Source of the DNA: JALHTV01 sp049510055
GTDB lineage: Bacteria > Planctomycetota > Phycisphaerae > SM23-33
Length of the DNA stretch: 23,163 nt
Assembly (NCBI GenBank): GCA_049510055.1
Contig: JBEKZI010000029.1
Location: 1-23,163, forward strand
Direction: 5' to 3'
In this document: one piece after another, positions 6,891-13,846 of the stretch
How positions within the stretch are numbered: the first letter of the stretch is position 1
How the letters are laid out: every line of letters begins with the position of its first letter
The notes under the pieces: model-generated
Databases searched by the model: none
What the model was told of the DNA's origin: nothing
The model's input: the letters and a program-made list of their open reading frames with translations, nothing else
Made by a program: the position numbers and the translations under genes

Positions 6891-7700
6891 ATGCGAGTAG
6901 GCTTATCCACCATCTCGGCAGGAACGGTCCCGCTGGACGCCGCCTGCGCCCTGGCCGGCCAGGCGGCCGCCGAGGGCATCGAGGTCGTCTACGGCGCCGC
7001 CGAAGGAGCCAAGACGCTGGAAAAGTGGTCCGCCGAGGCGGAGCGGCTGACGAAACTGTCCCAGGAGCACCACCTGGCGCTGGCGGGATTGAACCTGGGC
7101 CTGCTGTGCGATCGGCCGAGCCTAGTCGTCCCGGCCCGCCGCACCGGCCGCGCCCAACAGATCGTCCGCGACGCCATCACCGTGGCCGCCGCCGCCAAGG
7201 CGGGCGTGGTGCTTATTCCCTTCTTTGGCCACAACGCCATCGAAACGCAAGACCACCTGGACCACGCCGCCGCCGCCCTGGCCGACTTGGTCGAAGGGGC
7301 CGAGGAGGCCGGCGTTGTCTTGGGCATCGAGAGCACGCTGAACTTCGACCAGCAGCAGTTCCTGCTGGACTACCTGGGCAACTCCTCCTACGCGAAGATC
7401 TGCTACGACACCGCCGAGGCCCTGGCCCGCAAGCTGGACGTGGCCTCGGGCATCCGCGACTTGGGCGCCGAAAAGATCGCCCAGGTGCACCTCAAGGACG
7501 CCCACATCGCCGAAGGCCAGCCGCCGGACTGCACCGTCGCGATGGGCGAGGGCAACGTGGACTTCCGCGCCACCGTCCAGGCGCTGCGGGCCGTGGGATT
7601 CGACGGCTGGGTGATCGTGGAAACCCCGCCCAAGGACAACCCCCTGGCCTTCGCGCAGAAAAACATCCACTTCGTCCGACAACTCCTGGGAGAGGCGTAG
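6891..7700 (+). CDS. Sugar phosphate isomerase/epimerase-like TIM-barrel protein
   Basis: 269 residues, one xylose-isomerase-like (AP endonuclease 2 family) TIM barrel. Metal-site residues of the family are visible: E147 (LGIES), the Asp of CYDTAEAL, H200 and D203 (QVHLKDAH), and E244 (VIVETPP). MGEGNVDF before the last strand is also typical. Members isomerise or epimerise sugars, inositols or hydroxypyruvate; the substrate here cannot be chosen by eye. ATG 6891 has an AGGA site about 11 nt upstream. Short tandem arrays flank the gene on both sides (6846-6873 and 7705-7806). It converges on lysA. Confidence 0.82.
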   Translation: MRVGLSTISAGTVPLDAACALAGQAAAEGIEVVYGAAEGAKTLEKWSAEAERLTKLSQEHHLALAGLNLGLLCDRPSLVVPARRTGRAQQIVRDAITVAAAAKAGVVLIPFFGHNAIETQDHLDHAAAALADLVEGAEEAGVVLGIESTLNFDQQQFLLDYLGNSSYAKICYDTAEALARKLDVASGIRDLGAEKIAQVHLKDAHIAEGQPPDCTVAMGEGNVDFRATVQALRAVGFDGWVIVETPPKDNPLAFAQKNIHFVRQLLGEA

Positions 7701-7704
7701 AGGA

Positions 7705-7735
7705 AGGCACTAGGCATCAGGCACTAGGCACCAGG
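7705..7735 (+). repeat. Four-unit 7-nt tandem array (AGGCAYY)
   Basis: AGGCACT, AGGCATC, AGGCACT, AGGCACC, then AGG. It starts 5 nt after the isomerase stop codon. The same unit recurs in the same orientation relative to the upstream gene at 9210-9237. Confidence 0.8.
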
Positions 7736-7744
7736 GGAACAATT

Positions 7745-7772
7745 CGCGATCCGCAACTCGCGATTCGCAATT
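7745..7772 (+). repeat. Four-unit 7-nt tandem array (CGCRAYY)
   Basis: CGCGATC, CGCAACT, CGCGATT, CGCAATT, directly contiguous. Confidence 0.75.
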
Positions 7773-7774
7773 CA

Positions 7775-7806
7775 ACGGTAATCCGGTTCTCCGGTAGTCC
7801 GGTTTC
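7775..7806 (+). repeat. Four-unit 8-nt tandem array (CCGGTNNT)
   Basis: ACGGTAAT, CCGGTTCT, CCGGTAGT, CCGGTTTC. It ends exactly at the lysA stop codon. The unit resembles the octamers at 9188-9203 (minus strand) and 19026-19065. Confidence 0.75.
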
Positions 7807-9093
7807 CTAGACGTCCTTTTCCGCCGCGAAAAGGTCATCGTTGGTTTCGCGGCGGCGGATGATTCGCCACGCATCGCCCTCCACGAGCACCTCAGCCGCC
7901 CGCGGCCTGGAGTTGTACTGGCTGGACATGACAAAGCTATACGCCCCGGCCGAGAAGACGGCCAGCAGGTCGCCGCGCGACAGGGGCGGCAGGACGCGGT
8001 CCTTGGCCAAAAAGTCGCTGCTCTCGCACACGCCGCCGACGATGTCCACTTTCTGCCCGCCGGGGGCGGCGTAGTCGGGGCGGCGGTCCGGCGGCGCGGC
8101 GCCGGCGGCCAGGTGCGCCGGATAGACCAGGTGCTGGGCGTCGTACAGGGCCGGCCGGATTAAATCGGTCATGGCGGCGTCCACGACGGCGAATCGCCGC
8201 TCGCCGCCTTCCTTGAGATAAAGGACGTTCGTCAGCAGCATGCCGGAGTTGCAGGCGATGAACCGCCCCGGCTCCAGATAGATGGCCAGGTCTCTGCCTC
8301 GCAGCAGCGGCACGATTGAGGAGGCATAGTCCGTCGCCGTCGGCGAGCGCCCGCGCTCGTAATCGGCCGCGAAGCCCCCGCCGATGTTCAGCAGGCGCAG
8401 GGCAAAGCCGCGCCGCCGCAGACGGTCGATCAGCGGCAGCAGCTTGGTGATGGCCTCCACGTACGGCTCGGCTGAGTAAATCGGCGAGCCGAGGTGGAAG
8501 TGGATGCCTTCCAGCCGTGCGTGGCCGTCGCGCCCGAAGCGTTCAAAGAACGCCTCCGCGCGGTCCAGGTCCACGCCGAACTTGGTGGCCTTCTTGCCTG
8601 TGGCGGTGTAGCGGTGCGTCTCGCGGTCATAGACATCGGGGTTGATCCGCAAGGCCACGGAAGCGGTCTTGCCGGCCGCGGCGGCCAGGCGCGAGAGGTT
8701 CTGGAACTCGTCTTCCGACTCCACGTTGAAGCAGCCGATGCCGTAGGCCAGGGCGTCGGTGATTTCGCGGTCGGTCTTGCCCACGCCGGCGAAGACCACG
8801 TTGGCGCCGGCGGCGCCGATCTGTCGCACGCGGGCCAGCTCGCCGCCGCTGACCACGTCGAAGCCGCTGCCGGCCTCGGCCAGGAGCTTCAGGATGTGGA
8901 TGTTGGACAGGCTCTTGACGGAAAAGCAGATCGTCGGCCGCAGTTCCGCGAACGCCTCGACGACGGCCTGGTAGTGATGCCTCAGCGTCGCGGCGGAGTA
9001 GACGTACACCGGCGTGCCGACGGCCGCGGCAATCTGGGCCACGGCGACCTGCTCGCAGAACAACTCGCCGTTACGATATTCAAAGTGATCCAT
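7807..9093 (-). CDS. lysA: Diaminopimelate decarboxylase
   Basis: 428 residues from ATG 9093. A fold-III PLP enzyme that decarboxylates meso-diaminopimelate to lysine. The PLP lysine is K60 (CFSVKSLSN). Other landmarks are HFHLGSP, the phosphate-binding GGGFAADY, EPGRFI, and the active-site Cys segment VCESSDFLAKDR near the C-terminus. The frame is open to 9168, but the extra 25 codons translate a 20-nt intergenic palindrome (CLPVGR) and are not family-like, so I start at MDHFEYRNGEL. No good ribosome-binding site precedes 9093. It lies 128 nt downstream of the glycerate kinase gene on the same strand, with repeats between them, and converges on the isomerase gene. Confidence 0.94.
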   Translation of the reverse strand: MDHFEYRNGELFCEQVAVAQIAAAVGTPVYVYSAATLRHHYQAVVEAFAELRPTICFSVKSLSNIHILKLLAEAGSGFDVVSGGELARVRQIGAAGANVVFAGVGKTDREITDALAYGIGCFNVESEDEFQNLSRLAAAAGKTASVALRINPDVYDRETHRYTATGKKATKFGVDLDRAEAFFERFGRDGHARLEGIHFHLGSPIYSAEPYVEAITKLLPLIDRLRRRGFALRLLNIGGGFAADYERGRSPTATDYASSIVPLLRGRDLAIYLEPGRFIACNSGMLLTNVLYLKEGGERRFAVVDAAMTDLIRPALYDAQHLVYPAHLAAGAAPPDRRPDYAAPGGQKVDIVGGVCESSDFLAKDRVLPPLSRGDLLAVFSAGAYSFVMSSQYNSRPRAAEVLVEGDAWRIIRRRETNDDLFAAEKDV

Positions 9094-9132
9094 AGGAGCA
9101 CTCGACACGCTGCACCTCAAAGAACCATCAAG

Positions 9133-9152
9133 CCTGCCTACCGGTAGGCAGG
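9133..9152. repeat. 20-nt palindromic repeat, copy 1
   Basis: CCTGCCTACCGGTAGGCAGG, a perfect palindrome in the glycerate kinase-lysA gap. Near-identical copies lie at 11378 and 17810. Confidence 0.8.
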
Positions 9153-9187
9153 TTACCGGGGCAGGCAACGGGGGGCAAGAGTTAGGG

Positions 9188-9237
9188 ATGACCGGAAGAC
9201 CGCTCAGCTAGTGCCCAGTGCCTAATGCCTGGTGTCC
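9188..9237 (-). repeat. Composite array: four 7-nt units then two 8-nt units
   Basis: Read on the minus strand, 9237-9210 is GGACACC, AGGCATT, AGGCACT, GGGCACT. After 6 nt, 9203-9188 is GCGGTCTT, CCGGTCAT. The order (AGGCAYY heptamers, then CCGGT-type octamers) is the same as at 7705-7806, again at the 3' end of a gene. The array overlaps the glycerate kinase stop codon. Confidence 0.7.
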
Positions 9238-10436
9238 TTCTTGACGGCTTCGGCGGCGCGTTGGGCCAGAAGCTGGGGCGCATGGTGCATGGCCGACTTG
9301 ACGGTCACGTCGCCGGCCACCAGCGGCCGAACGGCGGCGAAGACCTCGCGCGGGGCATCGGGCGCGGCCGAGCCGGGGATGCAGATCACCGGCACGCCCG
9401 CGGCCTTGGCCAGCTCCGCCACGCCGAAGCAGGTCTTGCCGGCGCGGCTTTGCCCGTCGAGCCGACCCTCGCCGGTCAGGCACAGGTCGGCCCCGGCCAG
9501 GCGCTGCGGCAGCCGCACGGCCTGGGCGATCATCCGCACGCCGCGTTCCAGCGTCGCGCCGCAGAAGGCCGCCAGTCCCGCCGCCAGCCCGCCGGCCGCC
9601 CCGGCGCCGGGGAGGTTCTCCACGTCCACGCCCAGTTTGCGGCGGATGCACTCGGCCAGGCGGTGCAGGCCGTCGTCCAGGCGGGCGACCATCTCAGCCG
9701 TGGCGCCCTTCTGCGGACCGTAGACGGCCGCGGCGCCGTTGGGACCGGTCAGCGGATTGGTCACGTCCGTGGCGACGCGGAATCGCGTGGCGGCTACGCG
9801 GGCGTCGCGGCCGGTGACGTCGATGTCGGCCAGTTCGCCCAGCGCCCCGCCGCCCATGCCGGAAATCAGCGGCTTGCCCGCGGCGTCCAGAAACACCACG
9901 CCCATGGCCTGGGCGGCGCCGCAGCCGCCGTCCACCGTGGCGGAGTTGCCCACGCCGACGATGATCTCGCTCGCCCCTGCGTTCATCGCGGCCATGATGA
10001 GCTGGCCGGTGCCGTAGGTCGTGGTCCGCAGCGGGTCGCGCTTGTCCGGCGGCACCAGGGCCAGGCCAGAGGCGGCGGCCATCTCGATGACGGCCGTGCG
10101 GTGCTCGCCATCCAGCGGCCCGCGGCCGGCGGCGGTCTGGGCCTCGGCCCCGGCCAAGCCCAGCTCTCCCGGCAGCGGCGGCGGTGGCGGACTGCCGAGC
10201 AGGCCGAAGTGCGCGCGGATGGGCCGCCCCAGCGGGTCGAACACGTCGGCGGCCACCAGGCGCCCGCCTGTCGCGGCCACCATCGCGGCCACCGTGCCCT
10301 CCCCGCCATCGGCCATCGGGCAGAGGTCCACCTGCGCGGCCGGCCAGACTTCCAAGATGCCGCGAGCCATCGCCGCGGCGACCTCCGCCGCGGGCAGGCA
10401 CTCCTTGAACGCATCGGGTGCGATGACGACCCTCAT
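9222..10436 (-). CDS. glxK: Glycerate 2-kinase (GlxK/GarK family)
   Basis: 404 residues, slightly longer than the usual ~380. It phosphorylates D-glycerate with ATP to 2-phosphoglycerate. Family landmarks: MRVVIAPDAFKE at the N-terminus, PMADGGEGTV, VGVGNSATVDGGCGAAQAMG (usually GGSAT-DGG), TDVTNPLTGPNGAAAVYGPQKGAT, GAGAAGGLAAGL and LTGEGRLDGQS. A Pro-rich insertion (LLGSPPPPPLPGELG, near residue 85) accounts for the extra length. ATG 10436 has GGAG 6 nt upstream; the frame is open further upstream, but that part overlaps the phosphoesterase gene. The stop codon and last four residues (DTRH) lie in the 7-nt tandem array. The phosphoesterase gene ends 20 nt upstream, suggesting co-transcription. 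Confidence 0.92.
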   Translation of the reverse strand: MRVVIAPDAFKECLPAAEVAAAMARGILEVWPAAQVDLCPMADGGEGTVAAMVAATGGRLVAADVFDPLGRPIRAHFGLLGSPPPPPLPGELGLAGAEAQTAAGRGPLDGEHRTAVIEMAAASGLALVPPDKRDPLRTTTYGTGQLIMAAMNAGASEIIVGVGNSATVDGGCGAAQAMGVVFLDAAGKPLISGMGGGALGELADIDVTGRDARVAATRFRVATDVTNPLTGPNGAAAVYGPQKGATAEMVARLDDGLHRLAECIRRKLGVDVENLPGAGAAGGLAAGLAAFCGATLERGVRMIAQAVRLPQRLAGADLCLTGEGRLDGQSRAGKTCFGVAELAKAAGVPVICIPGSAAPDAPREVFAAVRPLVAGDVTVKSAMHHAPQLLAQRAAEAVKKDTRH

Positions 10437-10456
10437 GCTTGCTCCAATTCCATTTG

Positions 10457-11329
10457 TCAAATGTCCATGGTCAGCAGCCGCTTGGCGACGTACGTGCTGC
10501 CGACGTTGACGACGTTCACGCGCCCGATGGTCTGCTCGGCGCCCCAGTGCGAGTGGCCGCAGACCACGTGCGTGACCTTCGGGCAGGCCAGCAGCACCTG
10601 GCCCAACTGCGCCGCCCCCAGATACGCCGCCGCGAAGGCGAACCGCGGCGGGCGCCCGGCCGGGACCAGGTCGGCAAAGGGCAGATGATGCACGAACGCG
10701 GCAATCCGCTCCACGCGAGGGGCCAACTCGGCCAACTGTCGCGACAGCTTCTCCGCCAGCGTCCGGCAGAAGTCCTCGTCGCGGACCGGCAGGCGGACGT
10801 GCACGCCGTCCATCCACCGCGAGCCGATGGCCAACTGCGCCGCCGTCAGCCGATCGCGGTGGCGGTCCACCAAGTCGCGGTGCTCCTGAAGATACGCGGC
10901 CGCCCCGGGAGCGACCTTGGCCCGGTAGAAATCCTCGTGAATGCCCAAGGACTCATCGGCGAACGAATAGTCATACCAACCCACCGAGCCGACCAGCCCC
11001 ACCGGCCCGGCGGCCAGCGGCTGGTGGTCCAGCACGGAAAAGCCCATCTCCTCCGCCACGGCCGGCAGGACGGTCTCGTAGCGGTGCAGGGAGTCCTCGC
11101 CTTGTCGGCACCACAGGCAGTGATTGCCCGGCACGAGCAGCCGCCGCCCGGCGAACCGCTCGAATAGGCCCAGGCACTCGCGGAGCGGTCCCAAATCCGC
11201 CCCGGCCGTGTCGCCCACCAGCACCAGGGCGTCGCCACTGGCGGCGCAGGCCTGGCGCGCCACGTCGCGGGCGGATTCCCGCGAGCGGCTGATGTCGTAA
11301 TGCAGATCGGCGGTGACGAGCACTCTCAT
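10457..11329 (-). CDS. Calcineurin-like metallophosphoesterase
   Basis: 290 residues. All binuclear metal-site motifs are present: D8-L-H10, G39-D40 (VLVGDT), G68-N69-H70, and GH259SH261 near the C-terminus. This is a typical cytoplasmic metallophosphatase or phosphodiesterase with no signal peptide. The substrate cannot be deduced; it could be a nucleotide, a phosphoprotein or a sugar phosphate. It is the first gene of an apparent unit with glycerate kinase, and a shared role in phosphoglycerate handling is only a guess. A perfect TATAAT ends 8 nt before ATG 11329, so the mRNA may be nearly leaderless; no ribosome-binding site is seen. Confidence 0.88.
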   Translation of the reverse strand: MRVLVTADLHYDISRSRESARDVARQACAASGDALVLVGDTAGADLGPLRECLGLFERFAGRRLLVPGNHCLWCRQGEDSLHRYETVLPAVAEEMGFSVLDHQPLAAGPVGLVGSVGWYDYSFADESLGIHEDFYRAKVAPGAAAYLQEHRDLVDRHRDRLTAAQLAIGSRWMDGVHVRLPVRDEDFCRTLAEKLSRQLAELAPRVERIAAFVHHLPFADLVPAGRPPRFAFAAAYLGAAQLGQVLLACPKVTHVVCGHSHWGAEQTIGRVNVVNVGSTYVAKRLLTMDI

Positions 11330-11337
11330 GGATGCCG

Positions 11338-11365
11338 ATTATAGTTTCTCCGACGCCTTCCTCAA
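11338..11365 (-). promoter_or_regulatory. Promoter of the phosphoesterase gene
   Basis: On the minus strand TTGAGG (11365-11360), a 16-nt spacer and TATAAT (11343-11338). The start of transcription should fall at or just before the start codon at 11329. Confidence 0.55.
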
Positions 11366-11377
11366 ATCACTCTGTGG

Positions 11378-11397
11378 CCTGCCTACCGGCAGGCAGG
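11378..11397. repeat. 20-nt palindromic repeat, copy 2
   Basis: CCTGCCTACCGGCAGGCAGG, differing from copy 1 at one base. It lies between the two divergent promoters at 11338-11365 and 11401-11428. Confidence 0.8.
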
Positions 11398-11400
11398 TCT

Positions 11401-11428
11401 TTGACAAGCCGTTATCGTGGGTTAAGAT
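11401..11428 (+). promoter_or_regulatory. Promoter of the APH-fold kinase gene
   Basis: Consensus TTGACA (11401-11406), a 16-nt spacer containing GTTATCG, and TAAGAT (11423-11428). Predicted start near 11435. Confidence 0.6.
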
Positions 11429-11479
11429 GCACCAACTCTTTTTCTTATGAGGAGCCGCCGGCGGTTTGGGCACAAGACC

Positions 11480-12523
11480 ATGGAAATCGACCGCGAAAAA
11501 TTCGCGCCCGAAGAGCTCACCCGCTGCCTGGAGCATTACGACCTGGGGCGGGTGGAGAGCATGCAGGAGTTTGCTCGCGGTTCAGCTCGCTCGCCCAAGG
11601 TCGTCATCACGGCCGCGGCCGGCAAATTTGTTTTCAAGCGCCGCGCCCCGGGCCGCAACGACCTGGCCAAGGTCACCTTCACCCACCAGATCCAGCAGAT
11701 TCTCGCCGATCGGGGCTTTCCGCTGCCGGGACTGGTGCCCACGCGCAAGGGCGACACCATCCTGGTGCTGGGCTCCAACGTGTACGAAATGTTCCACCAC
11801 ATCGCCGGCGGCAGCTACGACGGTTCCCTCAAGGCGACCCGTTCGGCCGGACGGACGCTGGCGAGCTTCCACAGCCTGCTGGCCGACTTTCACAGCGAGT
11901 TTCATCTGCCCACCGGCAGCTATCACAAGGCCCACAGCATCCCCAAGGCCATGCGGACGATCGTCAGCGTGCTGCCCCTGGACCGCCGTCCGCCGATCAA
12001 GGCCGTCAAGGGGACGACGCGGTGGCTGACGGAATCCTACCGTTTCTGCGGCGAGCAGGCCGAGGCGGCCGGGTTGCACCTCTGGCCGAAGCAAATCGTC
12101 CACGGCGACTGGCACCCAGGGAACATGCTGTTCCGCGACCAGGAGATCGCCGCCGTCGTGGACTATGACGCGGCCCGGCTTCAACAGCGCGTCATCGACC
12201 TGGCCAACGGCGCGCTTCAGTTTTCCATCATCGGCGGCGGCGACGACACCGCCTTCTGGCTGGACGAGGCGGATTTGCCGCGATTCGGCGAGTTCATGCG
12301 GGGCTACATCGAAGTCAGTCCCATCTCGTCACAGGAGCTGCGGGCCGTGCCGTTCCTGATGTGCGAGGCCCTGATCGCCGAGGCCGTGCTGCCCATCGCG
12401 ACGACGGGCAGCTTCGGGCGGCTGGAAGGTTTCGGCTTCCTGTCCATGATCCGGCGCAAAGTCGCCTGGATCCTCAAGCACCTGCCCGAACTCCGCCGCG
12501 CGACCAAGCCGGCCGCTTCCTGA
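11480..12523 (+). CDS. Aminoglycoside-phosphotransferase-fold small-molecule kinase
   Basis: 347 residues. The protein-kinase-like APH fold is shown by the catalytic loop H208-GDWHPGN-215 (D210 base, N215 metal ligand) and the metal-binding D228-Y-D230 (VVDYDAA). A lysine in KFVFKRR near residue 52 is the likely ATP lysine. The family includes antibiotic, choline, homoserine and spore-coat kinases. Nothing here points to resistance, and the sequence reads more like the metabolic or CotS/HipA-like members; the substrate is unknown. Start: ATG 11480 (MEIDREKF) leaves a leader of about 45 nt. An upstream in-frame ATG at 11447 would add 11 basic residues (MRSRRRFGHKT) and is the alternative. It converges on the PEBP gene, with 27 nt between stops. 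Confidence 0.82.
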   Translation: MEIDREKFAPEELTRCLEHYDLGRVESMQEFARGSARSPKVVITAAAGKFVFKRRAPGRNDLAKVTFTHQIQQILADRGFPLPGLVPTRKGDTILVLGSNVYEMFHHIAGGSYDGSLKATRSAGRTLASFHSLLADFHSEFHLPTGSYHKAHSIPKAMRTIVSVLPLDRRPPIKAVKGTTRWLTESYRFCGEQAEAAGLHLWPKQIVHGDWHPGNMLFRDQEIAAVVDYDAARLQQRVIDLANGALQFSIIGGGDDTAFWLDEADLPRFGEFMRGYIEVSPISSQELRAVPFLMCEALIAEAVLPIATTGSFGRLEGFGFLSMIRRKVAWILKHLPELRRATKPAAS

Positions 12524-12550
12524 TCCGCTCTTGCCCTCCCCCGCCTGCGC

Positions 12551-13150
12551 TCAGCGCTGATAGGTTCCGACCAGTTCCGCCTCCGCCAGCACGTGGCCCC
12601 CGATGGCCTTCAGCAGTTGATTCTTGGTCAATCCCGACTGGAGCGGCAAGGCGGCGTCCAGGGCGTAAAGGTGGAAGCGGTAGTGATGCACTCCGTGGCC
12701 GCGGGGCGGGCGGGGACCGTGATAGCCCACCGCCTGGTCGCTGCTGACGCCCTGCACAGCGCCGGCGGGCGAGGTCAGGCGCTGGGACGTCGGGATATTC
12801 TCCTCCAGGCCGGCGGTGGAGGGGGGAATTTTGTAGATGACCCAATGGACCCACGGCTCGGCGCTGGGGGCGTCGGGGTCGTCGCAGATCAGCGCCAGTT
12901 CCGCCGTCCCCGCCGGCAGGGAGGACCACTGGAGCGGCGGAGAGATGTTCTCGCCATCGCCGGTGTAACGCGTCGGGATGACGGCCCCGGCGGCAAAGGC
13001 CGTGCTGGTGATCTTCATGCTCATGGTGGACGCTCCTTGCGGAGATGCGGCGGCGGGTGGAGCGGCCGCCTCCTGCCGCTTGCAGCTCGGCAGCAAGGCC
13101 GCAAACAGTCCCGCCAGCACCAAACCCGCTACGATAAGCCTCGTTCTCAT
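12551..13150 (-). CDS. PEBP/YbhB-family lipoprotein
   Basis: 199 residues. The N-terminus is a lipoprotein signal: basic start MRTR, hydrophobic core, lipobox LPSC with C23, then a Pro/Ala linker (24-42). The rest is a phosphatidylethanolamine-binding (Raf kinase inhibitor-like, YbhB) domain: YTGDGENISPPL near residue 60, the ligand-site motif DPDAPSAEPWVHW, and YHGPRPPRGHGVHHYRF. Family members have an anion-binding pocket; the bacterial function is poorly known. The lipid anchor suggests a periplasmic location. ATG 13150 has GGGAG 9 nt upstream; a longer open frame to 13255 has no signal and runs through the promoter. Confidence 0.9.
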   Translation of the reverse strand: MRTRLIVAGLVLAGLFAALLPSCKRQEAAAPPAAASPQGASTMSMKITSTAFAAGAVIPTRYTGDGENISPPLQWSSLPAGTAELALICDDPDAPSAEPWVHWVIYKIPPSTAGLEENIPTSQRLTSPAGAVQGVSSDQAVGYHGPRPPRGHGVHHYRFHLYALDAALPLQSGLTKNQLLKAIGGHVLAEAELVGTYQR

Positions 13151-13178
13151 GGTCGATTTCTCCCGGGGTGGATGATGT

Positions 13179-13208
13179 ATTCTAGACATCCGCGCCCCCA
13201 AAAGGCAA
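13179..13208 (-). promoter_or_regulatory. Promoter of the PEBP gene
   Basis: On the minus strand TTGCCT (13208-13203), an 18-nt spacer and TAGAAT (13184-13179), giving a leader of about 22 nt. In the remaining 13209-13493 stretch I see a small hairpin followed by six T at about 13304-13323 (plus strand, no gene upstream) and only a weak TTGACG (13337-13342) as a possible HU promoter. Confidence 0.5.
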
Positions 13209-13493
13209 AGCCGACTCCGCCCGCCGACGAGCGGCCGATGACCGAACCAAGTCAAAAAACGCCCGCCGGAGCGGCACGAAATTCACCTGCCGTTTCGATA
13301 CCCCCGTATTTATGGGTTTTTTCTTCGCTTTTGGTCTTGACGGGGCGCGGGAGCTAGCGCAACATACGCGCGACATTTCGGGCCGTGCGGCTCGAACGGC
13401 GTGGAGCGGCGGGCAAAAAGAACGAAAACGGCGCCGCGGCTGCCACAAACAACGTCCGTGGTTCCGAGGAACTAGATAGAAGGAGCGACACAC

Positions 13494-13769
13494 ATGGCCA
13501 AGATGACGAAGTCGCAGACGATGAAGGCGCTGGCTGAGGCGACGGGCCTGACCAAGAAGAACGTCGTATGCGTCGTCGAGGCGCTGGTGAACCTGGCCTA
13601 CAAGCAGGCCAAGAACAGCTTCACGATTCCCAACCTGGGCAAGCTGGTGCTGGTGAACCGCAAGGCCCGCATGGGCCGCAACCCCGCCACCGGCGAACCG
13701 ATCAAGATTCCCGCCAAGAGAGTCTTGAGGTTCCGCATCGCCAAAGCCGCCAAGGATGCAATCCTCTAA
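13494..13769 (+). CDS. HU/IHF-family DNA-binding protein
   Basis: 91 residues, the standard length of a bacterial HU-type chromosome-organising protein. N-terminal helices (1-45) are followed by the beta-arm region: FTIPNLGKLVLVNRKAR, then G-RNPATGEPIKIPAK with the DNA-intercalating Pro of RNP. The C-terminal helix is RFRIAKAAKDAIL. It binds and bends DNA as a dimer; whether it is closer to HU or IHF cannot be said. ATG 13494 has a good AAGGAG site 8 nt upstream. It is monocistronic, ending in a strong terminator shared with convergent rho. Confidence 0.93.
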   Translation: MAKMTKSQTMKALAEATGLTKKNVVCVVEALVNLAYKQAKNSFTIPNLGKLVLVNRKARMGRNPATGEPIKIPAKRVLRFRIAKAAKDAIL

Positions 13770-13784
13770 GCACGACATCCTTTG

Positions 13785-13827
13785 AAAAACACAGGGACGC
13801 ATCCCTCGGATGCGTCCCTTCTTTTTT
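13785..13827. terminator. Bidirectional intrinsic terminator between HU gene and rho
   Basis: Perfect 11-bp stem (13794-13804 with 13808-13818, CTC loop). On the plus strand it is followed by TTCTTTTTT to 13827. On the minus strand it is followed by TGTGTTTTT (complement of 13785-13793). It serves both convergent genes. Confidence 0.88.
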
Positions 13828-13846
13828 GCGAGGCGGACGTCTTCGC

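Noticed and set aside
7705..7806. CRISPR array
   Set aside because: Units are only 7-8 nt with no spacers; not CRISPR.
9094..9168. In-frame N-terminal extension of lysA
   Set aside because: It translates the 20-nt palindrome (CLPVGR) and has no resemblance to the family N-terminus; MDHFEYRNGEL is the natural start.
9225..10688. Long plus-strand open frame opposite glycerate kinase (487 codons)
   Set aside because: Shadow translation of the minus-strand gene, no recognisable domain.
11480..12523. Antibiotic-resistance gene
   Set aside because: The APH fold is shared by many metabolic kinases; no resistance-specific features or mobile context are present.
13285..13305. tRNA T-loop-like sequence (TTCGATA)
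   Set aside because: No complementary T-stem, anticodon arm or acceptor stem around it.
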